From: Chloroflexota bacterium | GTDB lineage: Bacteria; Chloroflexota; Anaerolineae; Aggregatilineales; Phototrophicaceae | Length of the DNA: 57,327 nt | Assembly: GCA_026713245.1 (NCBI GenBank) | Contig: JAPOOU010000042.1 | Coordinates: 1-57,327 of the forward strand | Direction of reading: 5' to 3' | Shown: piece after piece, positions 43,247-52,562 of the stretch | Layout of the letters: the number at the start of each line of letters is the position of its first letter | Numbering within the stretch: the stretch's first letter is position 1 | Translations under genes and position numbers: made by a program | Notes under the pieces: generated by a model | What the model saw: the letters and a program-made list of their open reading frames with translations, nothing else | What the model was told of the DNA's origin: nothing | Database searches by the model: none

Positions 43247-43527
43247 TAGAATGCTCGGCCTTCTGAGATGTAGCGCGCGATGCTAATGGTTCCGACAAAT
43301 GCGAAGGCGGCCAGCGCAATCGCCATGTCGACAAAGGCTTGCGTGCCTTCAACCAGCGCCAGCATCACAATGATAGCGATCAATAGCGTCGTGATGAGAT
43401 CGACGGCTTGCAGGCGGTCCGGCAGAGTCGGGCCTACGATGACGCGATAAGAAGCAGGTATAAGCAGGCTTACCAGGGCCAATAGCACTAACTTGATAGC
43501 TGCTTGGGCTAATTCGCTTTCAATCAT
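43246..43527 (-). CDS. mrpF: Mrp/Mnh cation-proton antiporter subunit F
   Basis: This 93-residue membrane protein shows the MrpF core YRVIVGPTLPDRLQAVDLITT with three helices. It overlaps mrpE by eight bases and mrpG by one. MrpF is required for the assembled antiporter. Confidence 0.93.
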   Translation of the reverse strand: MIESELAQAAIKLVLLALVSLLIPASYRVIVGPTLPDRLQAVDLITTLLIAIIVMLALVEGTQAFVDMAIALAAFAFVGTISIARYISEGRAF

Positions 43528-44035
43528 GTCCCAGGATTCCTTTGATGCGTTTCAATCGAATAGATTGATCCTGATCGAGGACCTCGCTAGACGCGCTAAG
43601 GTTCAAGCTGTGCACGATCATCTCCACAGTCTCGTCATCCCGGTCTTCGAAATCGACGACGAGTTCGCCGGGCGTTATGGTAATTCCGTGGGCGCTCACC
43701 GCGGATATCAGCGCGCTCTTGCTTTTGTCCTGGGTCTCGACCCAAGTGACGCCTGGGTCGATTGGCAGGCTTGGCGAAACAATGATACGCGCGACCTGCA
43801 CGCCGGACACCAAGACCTCTTTAGACAGGTAACCAACATAAACAACCAGATTATAAAGCTGTAAAACAGCGTTTTTCAGGTTGACGCTGTCGCCCTTAAG
43901 CCCGGTCGCGGTCAAAACGACTACGCTAAAGATATAGCCTAGCAGAAAGTTGCCGGGTGTGGGCTGTGCGGTATAGATTGTCCAGCCGATCGACAAGGGT
44001 AACGCCAATAGGATACGTTTCGCGATCGTGTTCAC
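43520..44035 (-). CDS. mrpE: Mrp/Mnh cation-proton antiporter subunit E
   Basis: This 171-residue protein has two N-terminal helices and the MrpE domain (KEVLVSGVQVARIIVSPSLPIDPGV; ISAVSAHGITITPGELVVDF). The frame extends upstream to 44314, but a GTG at 44035 overlaps the mrpD stop (GTGA) and has GGAGGG just before it, so I start there. Confidence 0.92.
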   Translation of the reverse strand: MNTIAKRILLALPLSIGWTIYTAQPTPGNFLLGYIFSVVVLTATGLKGDSVNLKNAVLQLYNLVVYVGYLSKEVLVSGVQVARIIVSPSLPIDPGVTWVETQDKSKSALISAVSAHGITITPGELVVDFEDRDDETVEMIVHSLNLSASSEVLDQDQSIRLKRIKGILGHD

Positions 44036-45540
44036 GGTCCCTCCGGGGGCAGGCGAACCGCGGAAATATAGGTATTGGGATCTCCAATCTCGCGCACAGT
44101 TTCCGTCACCAGTTGCAGAAGCGGTTCCGCCAGGACAATTCCCAGGATCAGACAGATGGAGATCAAGAGCATAGGCGCCAGCAGACTGTCGCCCGCCTCT
44201 TTTGTGGGTGTAGTTTCCGGTATTGGCGCGCGCTGAAAGATGTGTTGCCAGGCGCGGACGGTGTAAATAAGCGTGAGTATTCCGGCGCTGACCAGCAAGA
44301 TCAAGTTCACCCAATCTTGTTGAGCGACGCCACCGCGTATTAGCGCCAGCTTGCTAATGAAACCATTGAGCGGCGGGACGCCCGCCAGCGACAGACCGCC
44401 AACAAGAACCAGCCAGCCTGCCAGTGGCGGCAACTTGTGGCCGATTCCGACGATGCTGGCGAAGTTCGCGGTCTTGACTTTTGTGTAACTGGCGACGACG
44501 CCCATGAGCATCAGTAGCGAGGACTTGATAAAGGCATGATTAAAAGCATATACAATTGCGCCGATCATCGCCAGCGTATTGCCCCAACCGATGCCTACCA
44601 GGATGAATCCGATCTGGGCGAAGGTCGAGTAAGCGAGCATCCTCTTGGCATTATAGGTGCGCAGCGCGCCGAGACTGCCAAAGATGACGCCGATGATGCC
44701 CAGTAGGGCTAGCCAGCGCTGGAGCAACGGGGCCTCGACAATAAAGAGCAGCGTAACCAGACGGATGATCCCGTAGACGCCAACCTTGACAACGATCGAT
44801 GACAGCATGGCGCTGACAGGCGTCGGCGCGGTTGTATGAAAGTCCGGCTGCCAAAAATGGAATGGAAAGACAGCGCTCTTGAGCAGAAAAGCGCAAAGCA
44901 GCATCAATGCCGATGCCGGCGCCAGAAACGGACGCTGGCCGGTAAGCAGGATCCTCGCCATATCGGCCATGTTGAGCGTACCCAGCGCCGCGTACATGGC
45001 CGCAATCCCCAGAAGCAGAAAAAGTGTTCCCATCGAGCTAATCAAGATGTACTTCAATGCCGCTTCCAGACCGAATTGGTCGTCAGAAATCGCGGTCAGC
45101 GACACCGATGCCAGCACCATCAACTCCATGAAGACAAACAGTGTGAACAGATCGCCGGTCAACATTGCGCCGACGAGGCCCACTTCCATGAGCAGGAATA
45201 GGGGCACGAAGGCCGGATAGGTCATGCACCTGTCATGGCTGTGCAAGGTATAGAGCATGCCGCCGATCATGATCGTAGTGACCATGAAGGCAAAGAGCCC
45301 GCCCAAACTATCGGCGACCAAAACGATGCCGTAGGGCGGCGCCCAGTTGCCTAGTTCGTAGGTTTGTACCCCGGTCTGGTGTACCTGTAGCAACACCATC
45401 GTGCTGAAGATCCAGGCTACGACGCTGGAAATCAAGCCCACAAGACGCTGCGCATGGTTATTCTTCGCAAAGAGCAGAGCGACTACCGCGCCCGCAAGCG
45501 GCGCGACCAGCGCGCCCAGGACAAATATGTTTTCACCCAT
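44032..45540 (-). CDS. mrpD: Mrp/Mnh cation-proton antiporter subunit D
   Basis: This 502-residue subunit is homologous to complex I antiporter subunits. About 14 helices are visible, with the proton-path segments FMELMVLASVSL (Glu in helix 5), PFHFWQPDFHTTAPTPVSAML and LAYSTFAQIGF. It is coupled to mrpE and lies 53 bases after mrpC. Confidence 0.95.
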   Translation of the reverse strand: MGENIFVLGALVAPLAGAVVALLFAKNNHAQRLVGLISSVVAWIFSTMVLLQVHQTGVQTYELGNWAPPYGIVLVADSLGGLFAFMVTTIMIGGMLYTLHSHDRCMTYPAFVPLFLLMEVGLVGAMLTGDLFTLFVFMELMVLASVSLTAISDDQFGLEAALKYILISSMGTLFLLLGIAAMYAALGTLNMADMARILLTGQRPFLAPASALMLLCAFLLKSAVFPFHFWQPDFHTTAPTPVSAMLSSIVVKVGVYGIIRLVTLLFIVEAPLLQRWLALLGIIGVIFGSLGALRTYNAKRMLAYSTFAQIGFILVGIGWGNTLAMIGAIVYAFNHAFIKSSLLMLMGVVASYTKVKTANFASIVGIGHKLPPLAGWLVLVGGLSLAGVPPLNGFISKLALIRGGVAQQDWVNLILLVSAGILTLIYTVRAWQHIFQRAPIPETTPTKEAGDSLLAPMLLISICLILGIVLAEPLLQLVTETVREIGDPNTYISAVRLPPEGP

Positions 45541-45593
45541 ATGCAGTAGTCGTTCTCATGCTTCGGCTATTTCTGCGCGTTTCATTCAATTCC

Positions 45594-45938
45594 TCAGTGC
45601 TTCAGGTTGTTCACGGCGTTCGAATCCACGGTTCCGTAGCGCAGCGAAATGATGTTGACCAATCCCAGCACCAGCGAAAAACTGCCGAAACTGACCACAA
45701 TGGCGGTCAAAATCAGCGCTTGAATCAGAGGATCGCTGGTCTGGCGTCCCGCTTCTACATTGCTGACATATGGCGCGTATTCGCCTTCGAAGGCGCCGAC
45801 AGCGACGAAGAACAAGTTAATGGCGGAGAAGAGTATCGCGAAGCCGATTGCCGCCTTGATCAGATCGCGCCGCAGCAACTGAAATACGCCGATACCAAAA
45901 AGCATGCCTATGGCAAGCGCAAACATAAACTCGATCAT
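45594..45938 (-). CDS. mrpC: Mrp/Mnh cation-proton antiporter subunit C
   Basis: This 114-residue protein, homologous to NuoK, has three helices and the motif DPLIQALILTAIVVSFGSFSL. It lies 12 bases after the mrpAB stop. Confidence 0.95.
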   Translation of the reverse strand: MIEFMFALAIGMLFGIGVFQLLRRDLIKAAIGFAILFSAINLFFVAVGAFEGEYAPYVSNVEAGRQTSDPLIQALILTAIVVSFGSFSLVLGLVNIISLRYGTVDSNAVNNLKH

Positions 45939-45950
45939 GGCCCTTGCCTC

Positions 45951-48848
45951 CTAGTCCTCTCCCAAGGACTCTACTTCTTTGGGAAAAGCGATTGCTTCAA
46001 TGATGATGCCCAGCCCGCCCATCACCGTGAGGGCGATCGCAATTTCGAATACTAGCGACGAATTCACATGTAAGCCGAAGGAAGCAACGACATCGTATAG
46101 CCCCAGCGCCTTGTCGAATTGAACATGCCCCATGAAGCCTTGCCCCAGCAATAGAGGAAACAATGCGTTTAGCAGGGCGATTAACAGCCCGAGGCGGGTG
46201 AAAAGCGCCGGCCGAAACCAAGGCAATTGTCGTTTTGCTTCGTGATAGCCCAGCACAACGAACCAAAGGGATACGGCTAGTCCGAAGGTCACGCCGGCGG
46301 TGAAGCCATCCCCGGGGCCGCTGCCCCCGTAGAGTATCTGCGCGATGCCGATCAATATCGCGATTGGCAGGACAACAGTGGAAACGGAACGCGTAAAAGG
46401 CGTAGACAAGTCTGTGGCGTCTTGAACGCCTTCAAAGACGTCGACATCGAATTCATGGAGTCGCTCGACATTGACGTTTCGCGGCGCCAGCGGCCCACTG
46501 CCTTTGCGCCCGCGCGCCAGCAGGGTTAGCACGCCAAGCGCGGCTGTCGTGAATACGACGATTTCCAGCAAGGTATCGGTACCGCGAAAGTTGGCGACGA
46601 TGGCGCCGACGACGTCTTCGGTATTCACCGCCGGCGTATTCTCGAGGTGCCATGCCGCGATACTGCTGCGTTCAGCTCTGTTTTGCAGGGCGATCAACGA
46701 GAATACAAATACTGCCAGCCCAATGACGATCGAAATACCGAGATCGCGCAGCAGTCCGAAGTTGCGCTGATGCCTGCCGACCCACAAATTGTTGATTACG
46801 TGGAATCGCGTCGATGTGCTTATCCGACCCAACATGATGATAATGAGCACGGTGACCATGGTTTCCACCAATAATTGGACCAACGCTACGTCAGGCGCGT
46901 GCTCTATCAAGAAAATGACGCCAATGGCATAACCGATGACACCGAAGGCGATGGCCGCCTTGACGTGTTCGCGCACGGTGACCGTCAAAATGCCGGCTGC
47001 AACGGCGAGTATGAGCATGAAGATTTTTGCCAGGTCGATTATCGTCACGGACAGGTCGGATGGAAACAATGACTTTCCTGCCGTTACCGTGGTCAGCGTT
47101 CCCGAAGCGATCAAGACCGCCGAAACTGTCCCAAGAATAATCACGAGATAGTAGCGGACATATCCCGATTGACTGTGCAGAATGTTTTCTCCGGCCCAGT
47201 CGATATACGCGATCATTTCGCGGTAGATTCTGTCGCCGGACAAGGGAAAACCGATGATCTTGATCAGAGGCTTACGAAGAAAGAAAAGCGCGAAGCCCGC
47301 AGTCAAGATCGCCACGCTCAGCCAAAACACGTCATTGAATCCTGCAAAGACGTGGAGTTCGAATTCTTTTGGGACTGCCAATTCCAATAGTGGAACGATG
47401 ACCGGTTCCACTAAAACGCCCAGCAGCAGTGATCCCAGAGACAAAATGACAGGTCCCAGGCGAATCGGAGACGGCGGCTGATGAAAATGGATTTCCTGTT
47501 CCGCCGGCTTCCAGAACAGGTCGTAGACGAGCATATAGGCGGCCACGGCCGTGAAAACCGAGCTCACCATCACCACGCCCAGAATCAGAATTGTCTGAGG
47601 CTCGCTATAGTGCAGCATGGCGTCCAATAGCGTTTCCTTGGCGACGAAACCCAGCAGGAAAGGTATGCCCGCCATCGAAAGCGCCGAGATAACGGTGACC
47701 AAGAACATGACGGGCATCTGTTTATGCAGCCCGCCCAGGCGATCGAACATCCGCGTGCCCGTGGCATGATCGATGGTCCCCGCCACCAGGAACAGGGCCG
47801 ACTTGTATAGGGCATGCGCAATTATCCCGAGGAATGCGGCTTTTAGACCGTTTTGACCGGGCAAGCCGATCATGGCGACGATGGCGCCAAGTTTGCTTAC
47901 GGTCGAGTAGGCTAGCAGGCCTTTGATATCTCGCTGTTTTATCGCGAAAACGGAGCCGATCAACATTGTTGCCAGGCCAAAAGCAAGCAATAGGTCCGAC
48001 CAAAGCGCGTTCTTGTACATCACCGGCGACAAGCGAGCGAAGAGGAAAATACCGGCTTTTACCATGGTTGCGCTGTGCAGATAGGCGCTGGCCGGGGTGG
48101 GCGCGCTCATAGCGCCGGGCAGCCAAAAGTGGAAGGGGAACTGGGCGCTTTTGGTTAATCCGCCCAGCAAAATCAGTACTGTGAAAATCGGGAACCATTC
48201 GTGCTGGTGCAGTGTCTCCGTCCGCAAGATTTCGCTAATGTCCGAGACAAAACGGAGGCCCTCTTCGGGATATAGTATTTGACCACAAGCCACGCCCAGA
48301 ATGACCAGTCCAATGATCAGCGCGAGCGCGCCCGCGCCGGTAACAAACAGCGCCTTGAAAGCGCCCGCGCGGGCCTCGGCGCTCTTCCCGCCCGTGAATC
48401 CGATTAGCATGAACGAGGTGACGCTTGTTAATTCCCAGGCGACGAAAGTCAGCAATACGTTGCCGGACAGCACGACCAGAAGCATGGCGCCGGCAAAGGC
48501 GAGCAACCAGGTGATGAAGCGATTGTGCTCGGCCGCGTCGTCGAAATAGTAGCCGGCATACAGGAATATGAGCGCGCCGACGCCGGTCACGATTAAGGCG
48601 AATATAGTTGCCAGGCCGTCGACATAAAAATTGAGACCGATGCCCAGCGACGGGATCCAGTCTATTCCATATATGATGACATGCTCGTCTTGCAAGCGCG
48701 GGACGGCCAACAAGACCGTGACAAACATGCCGGCCATTACGGCAGTAGTAATAACGGTCTGCGGGAACTTGGATAGACCTTTAAAGGGAGGTATGACCAG
48801 CAGTAGCGCCAGCAAAAAGGGTGTAGCGGTGACCAGTGAAAATTCCAT
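45951..48848 (-). CDS. mrpA: Mrp/Mnh antiporter subunit A fused to subunit B
   Basis: This 965-residue protein has the NuoL-like MrpA core (AWELTSVTSFMLIGFTGG; PFHFWLPGAMSAPTPASAYL; LAYSTVSKLGAI), a MrpA C-terminal part (about 600-760), and then a full MrpB domain (from about 810; GGSGPGDGFTAGVTFGL). Separate A and B subunits are usual in Bacillus; fusions occur in several lineages. The Mrp complex exports Na+ in exchange for protons. It is the first gene of the operon mrpAB-C-D-E-F-G, which is complete. I find no strong ribosome-binding site before the ATG. Confidence 0.95.
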   Translation of the reverse strand: MEFSLVTATPFLLALLLVIPPFKGLSKFPQTVITTAVMAGMFVTVLLAVPRLQDEHVIIYGIDWIPSLGIGLNFYVDGLATIFALIVTGVGALIFLYAGYYFDDAAEHNRFITWLLAFAGAMLLVVLSGNVLLTFVAWELTSVTSFMLIGFTGGKSAEARAGAFKALFVTGAGALALIIGLVILGVACGQILYPEEGLRFVSDISEILRTETLHQHEWFPIFTVLILLGGLTKSAQFPFHFWLPGAMSAPTPASAYLHSATMVKAGIFLFARLSPVMYKNALWSDLLLAFGLATMLIGSVFAIKQRDIKGLLAYSTVSKLGAIVAMIGLPGQNGLKAAFLGIIAHALYKSALFLVAGTIDHATGTRMFDRLGGLHKQMPVMFLVTVISALSMAGIPFLLGFVAKETLLDAMLHYSEPQTILILGVVMVSSVFTAVAAYMLVYDLFWKPAEQEIHFHQPPSPIRLGPVILSLGSLLLGVLVEPVIVPLLELAVPKEFELHVFAGFNDVFWLSVAILTAGFALFFLRKPLIKIIGFPLSGDRIYREMIAYIDWAGENILHSQSGYVRYYLVIILGTVSAVLIASGTLTTVTAGKSLFPSDLSVTIIDLAKIFMLILAVAAGILTVTVREHVKAAIAFGVIGYAIGVIFLIEHAPDVALVQLLVETMVTVLIIIMLGRISTSTRFHVINNLWVGRHQRNFGLLRDLGISIVIGLAVFVFSLIALQNRAERSSIAAWHLENTPAVNTEDVVGAIVANFRGTDTLLEIVVFTTAALGVLTLLARGRKGSGPLAPRNVNVERLHEFDVDVFEGVQDATDLSTPFTRSVSTVVLPIAILIGIAQILYGGSGPGDGFTAGVTFGLAVSLWFVVLGYHEAKRQLPWFRPALFTRLGLLIALLNALFPLLLGQGFMGHVQFDKALGLYDVVASFGLHVNSSLVFEIAIALTVMGGLGIIIEAIAFPKEVESLGED

Positions 48849-49218
48849 TGACGAGCTTACTCTAAGAATATGAATTCAAACAGCTCATGGCGCGCAAACG
48901 CAACTATCTCGTACTAGCGCCGGGTCGGGTCCAGCCAGGCATATCAAGCGGTTTGATCATCGGCTGCGAAATTGTCGAATTGTAGTCGCTGCCTTGGTCA
49001 AAAGCAGCCGATCAAGCGTAATTGCTCCGGCAGAGAATCCAATGGTGAATTTAGCTGAGCGCCTAGTGTCGCCTTGTGTTGATCTGGAACAAAGGCGCTT
49101 ATAGCTGCCTCAGGCTGGTCAAACTCCTTTCGTAGACCGCGCCTTTCGGTAGCGGCCGGGTTTATTACTGCGCGCGAGCGCAGTCGCCCAAATTCGCCGG
49201 CGACGCGACGCGCGGCGC
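48849..49218. other. intergenic region between mrpAB and etfA
   Basis: About 370 bases with no supported gene. A 6-bp stem CTGCGC/GCGCAG with a GCGA loop (49168-49183) lies 36 bases past the etfA stop and may end the etf transcript, though the following tract on the minus strand (TAATAAA) is weak. Confidence 0.4.
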
Positions 49219-50256
49219 TTACGAACCCAGCTTGCGCCGCAGCGCTGCGGTCAACGCAGGAACTACGTCATAAAGGTCGCCAACAATGCCGTAGCGCGCA
49301 AGTTTGAAGATTGGCGCTTCGGCGTCTTTGTTGATCGCGACGATGATCTTGCTGCCGCGCATACCCGCCTGGTGCTGTATCGCGCCGCTTATCCCACAGG
49401 CGACATATAGGTCGGGATTGACAACTTTGCCAGTCTGCCCGACCTGATGTTCATAGGGAATATATCCCGCGTCAACAGCGGCCCTGCTTGCGCCCACAGC
49501 GGCGCCCAGGACCGCCGCCAAGGGGCGCAGAGTATGCTCGAAGCCGTCTTTGGCTTTCCATACATTGGGATCTACGGCGCCTAGGTCAGACGGAACGGTT
49601 TTGGGATTATTCGCGATGCCGCGCCCTCCGCTGACAATTATTGCCGCGTTCGTCAGATTAACGTCGTCAGCACTATCCGTAAAGGTCTCCGCTGCAACGG
49701 TTATGTCGTTCATGGTCACGGCACTCTGGATTTCCGAAAGATTCAGGGTGGCATTGGCATCTCTTGGCGGCGCACGAAATGCCCGAACTCGAACCGTAAT
49801 GTAAGTCGTCGGACTGATTGATGTCATTTCCATCGCAACTTTGCCGGCATACGCGGGCCGGGTGGCTACGATCTTGCCCTTGTCCAGTCGCAGGTCGGTG
49901 GCGTCCGCAATAAGCCCGCTTTGAGTATCAACTGCGCTACTCGCGAGCAGTTCGCGGCCGCGGCTGCTGGCGACAGCCAGCACGAAGCCCGGTTGATGCT
50001 GAGTGACCAAATCCGTTATCAACTGCGCGTAAGCTTCAAGCCGGTATTCATTCACCACGTCGTCTCTGCAAATGTATGCATTTGTCGCGCCGTAGCAGCC
50101 GGCCTCAGTAGCGATTGTGCGCGCGTTTTCTCCAAATACAAGGGCGGTAACGTCGCTTCCCAGTTTCTCGGCGAGCGTTGAGGCCGCGGCGAGCGCTTCC
50201 CAGCTGGCGGGATTCGCGCGTCCGGCGTAGGACTCTATCCAGACATAAACGCTCAC
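49219..50256 (-). CDS. etfA: electron transfer flavoprotein alpha subunit
   Basis: This 345-residue subunit binds FAD. The C-terminal FAD domain is clear: [59 protein letters not shown]. With EtfB it carries electrons from acyl-CoA and other dehydrogenases to the quinone pool. ATG overlaps the etfB stop (ATGA). Neither a dehydrogenase nor an ETF-quinone oxidoreductase gene is adjacent. Confidence 0.96.
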   Translation of the reverse strand: MSVYVWIESYAGRANPASWEALAAASTLAEKLGSDVTALVFGENARTIATEAGCYGATNAYICRDDVVNEYRLEAYAQLITDLVTQHQPGFVLAVASSRGRELLASSAVDTQSGLIADATDLRLDKGKIVATRPAYAGKVAMEMTSISPTTYITVRVRAFRAPPRDANATLNLSEIQSAVTMNDITVAAETFTDSADDVNLTNAAIIVSGGRGIANNPKTVPSDLGAVDPNVWKAKDGFEHTLRPLAAVLGAAVGASRAAVDAGYIPYEHQVGQTGKVVNPDLYVACGISGAIQHQAGMRGSKIIVAINKDAEAPIFKLARYGIVGDLYDVVPALTAALRRKLGS

Positions 50257-51035
50257 AGAACTTTCTCCTCGAACAAGCGCTCGGCAAGTATTTCCGCTTT
50301 TTCCGCCGAGTCGATTCCAGTGATTATTTCCGTAGCGACGTCACGCACGGGTGGATTGTGATAGGCCAGGACGGCCGTGGCGGCAACCGGCGCCTCTATT
50401 CCCAAGTCCGCCGCCGACCAGACCGGTATCTCCGCTCTTGCCGCTTTGCGTATACCCAAAAAGTTGGGATAACGCGGTTCGTTGATGCCCTTCATCACCG
50501 ATATAACCGCGGGTAGCCTTGCCGACAAGACGCGCTTGCCCTGTTCAAGCATTTGCTCGACGCGAATCGTACCCGCATCGGCATCTATTGCGATGATATT
50601 GGAGACGTAGCTCAGCATCGTCCAATCAAGGCGCCTGGCAAGTTGATAGCCATGTTGATCCGTAGCGACATCAACGCTCTCCTTGCCGAAGATGACCAAT
50701 TTAACATCGCCCAGTTTCTTGATAGCGCCGGCCGCCAGCGCGGACCATACCAGGCTGTCGCGGATATCCACGCCCGGCTCGTCAATTCGAAGGGCGTTTG
50801 TTATGCCCATCGCGATGCTGTGCTTGAGGGCATCGTCATGAATATCGGGCCCGATCGCGATGGCAGTTGCTGTGCCAGCGGTGCTTTTGGCCTGAACGAT
50901 GGCTTCTTCCAGGGAATATTCATCCCAGGGGTTCACCACGGTGGCCACATCGCCCCAGGTGACCTCGCCCACTTCTTCAACCCAGACTTTTGCGGCTGTA
51001 TCCGGCGTGCTGCGAGTAAAACTTACCACATGCAC
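50253..51035 (-). CDS. etfB: electron transfer flavoprotein beta subunit
   Basis: This 260-residue subunit shows the ETF N-terminal adenine-nucleotide fold: NPWDEYSLEEAIVQAKS, GKESVDVATDQHGYQLARRL and SARLPAVISVMKGINEPRYP. It begins MHVVSFTRSTPDTAAKV. It is first in a two-gene operon with etfA. The start has a GGAAG-type site just upstream. Confidence 0.96.
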   Translation of the reverse strand: MHVVSFTRSTPDTAAKVWVEEVGEVTWGDVATVVNPWDEYSLEEAIVQAKSTAGTATAIAIGPDIHDDALKHSIAMGITNALRIDEPGVDIRDSLVWSALAAGAIKKLGDVKLVIFGKESVDVATDQHGYQLARRLDWTMLSYVSNIIAIDADAGTIRVEQMLEQGKRVLSARLPAVISVMKGINEPRYPNFLGIRKAARAEIPVWSAADLGIEAPVAATAVLAYHNPPVRDVATEIITGIDSAEKAEILAERLFEEKVL

Positions 51036-51108
51036 CTTTAGCTTCCTCCTGCCACAGACGTTAAAGAGACGACTAATGGATCATTCTACATGCAATTGCT
51101 TGTCGAAT

Positions 51109-51726
51109 CTAATTCGAATTGTTTTCTCCTGCGAATGTGAAAGGTTTGAATCCGCCGACACCGCGGCATGACTTGCCGTCGGGTAGAATTGTCGATTGAT
51201 CCACCTTGATGCTATGGGTGGCGCAGGCGGTCATGGTTGCGCGGGACAGATCAGCGCCGCGCAGATCGGTCTCCCAGAGGTTGGCGGAGGTGAGATTTGC
51301 GGAGACCAGCAGCACACCGCGCAAATCGGCGCGCGCCAGGTTGGCGGCCTGGAGATTTGCGCCCGACATATCGGCCCCTTCAAGCTGCGCCTCCCGCAAA
51401 CTCGCTTCGCTCAAATCCGCTTCTTTCAAGCAGGCTTTGCGGAGGTCGGAGTAACCGAAGTAGGCGCCGCGCAAGTTGGCGCCGGCGAAATTGGCATTTG
51501 ACAACAGGCAGGACGAAAGTGTGACGCCGTTTAGCTTCGCAAGCGACCAATCCACCGCATTCAAGCTGCCGTCTTGATAGGCAAGACGTTCGCGCAGCGC
51601 GCCAAGCATGGCCCGGGTTGCGGAGCCGCTGCTCCCGCTGCGAATTTGATCGATGAGACGATCGGTTGGCGCGAACTTGTACCAGCGTAATTGTAAAGAA
51701 TGTCGCAGGCGATTGATCATGGGCAT
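51109..51726 (-). CDS. pentapeptide-repeat protein
   Basis: This 205-residue protein has a short N-terminal helical region and then about 20 repeats of the A(D/N)LxX pattern (residues ~70-170, e.g. ADLSEASLREAQLEGADMSG), which fold into a right-handed quadrilateral helix. A Cys-containing tail follows. No signal peptide or membrane helix. Some such proteins mimic DNA and protect gyrase, but most have no known role; neighbours give no clue. A second ATG lies two codons after the first. Confidence 0.9.
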   Translation of the reverse strand: MPMINRLRHSLQLRWYKFAPTDRLIDQIRSGSSGSATRAMLGALRERLAYQDGSLNAVDWSLAKLNGVTLSSCLLSNANFAGANLRGAYFGYSDLRKACLKEADLSEASLREAQLEGADMSGANLQAANLARADLRGVLLVSANLTSANLWETDLRGADLSRATMTACATHSIKVDQSTILPDGKSCRGVGGFKPFTFAGENNSN

Positions 51727-51977
51727 TTGGACTTCAATGACGAAGATTTGGCCGAGTCATCTTAGTGCGGTACGCAGTCTCCGACAAGATAAACTTGCGC
51801 TGTCGCGCGCGGAGCGTTAGAAATGCCTTAGGTTGACAGGACGGAATCATTTTTGAGGCGAAAGTGATCGGTCGGCAAGTTTGAAACGCGAAGGCCGTTT
51901 CGCTTTGGTGACTATGATTAGCGTCGGAAAACAATTTTTGTCGCAATATACCATGCTACCGCGCCGGATGACTGGTT

Positions 51978-52562
51978 ATGCTAGAAGATCATGGCATCGC
52001 GTTGTACAGCTATTCAAGAGCAAATCCCATGGAGCTAGCCGCTAAACGGGCCGAGACACTGGTCACTACTTACCTTGAAATGACCAGCAGATCGGACTTT
52101 GCGCCCGCGTTTATCCGGGCTGCCGACATCGAAATCGTGAAGATGGAAATGCCGGATCTTGGTTTCTACAAGTTTCTTTACCAGTCGGTCGGTGAGGAAT
52201 GGGCTTGGCGCGACCGCCTGAAAATGACAAATTCCGAACTTCGCGAGATCTTGTCTGCAGACAACACGCAGGTGCATGTTTTATACGTCAGCGGATCCCC
52301 GGCAGGCTACGTGGAGTTATTTCGCCATGAAGACAGCTCGGTTGAAATAGCCTACTTCGGACTGCGAGGCGACTATATGGGACGTGGACTGGGCAAACAT
52401 CTTCTCAGCTACGGGATTGCACGGGCATGGGATATGGCTGCGAGCCGCGTCTGGCTGCATACCTGCAACCTTGACGGTCCACATGCCTTGGCGAATTACC
52501 AGAAACGCGGCTTCAAGATCTATAAAGTGGTAGAAGAACCGCTGCCAGCGCTCTACGCTTGA
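51978..52562 (+). CDS. GNAT family N-acetyltransferase
   Basis: This 194-residue protein has a GNAT domain with the acetyl-CoA loop RGDYMGRGLGKHLLSYGI and YQKRGFKIYK near the end. The WLHTCNLDGPHALANYQ segment is common in a family of uncharacterised GNATs. The target is unknown. ATG 52029 is an alternative start. Its 3' end overlaps the opposite luciferase-like gene by 10 bases. Confidence 0.85.
   Translation: MLEDHGIALYSYSRANPMELAAKRAETLVTTYLEMTSRSDFAPAFIRAADIEIVKMEMPDLGFYKFLYQSVGEEWAWRDRLKMTNSELREILSADNTQVHVLYVSGSPAGYVELFRHEDSSVEIAYFGLRGDYMGRGLGKHLLSYGIARAWDMAASRVWLHTCNLDGPHALANYQKRGFKIYKVVEEPLPALYA

Noticed and set aside
48849..49218. tRNA or small RNA in the mrpAB-etfA gap
   Set aside because: No cloverleaf, no GTTCGA-type T-loop and only one weak hairpin.
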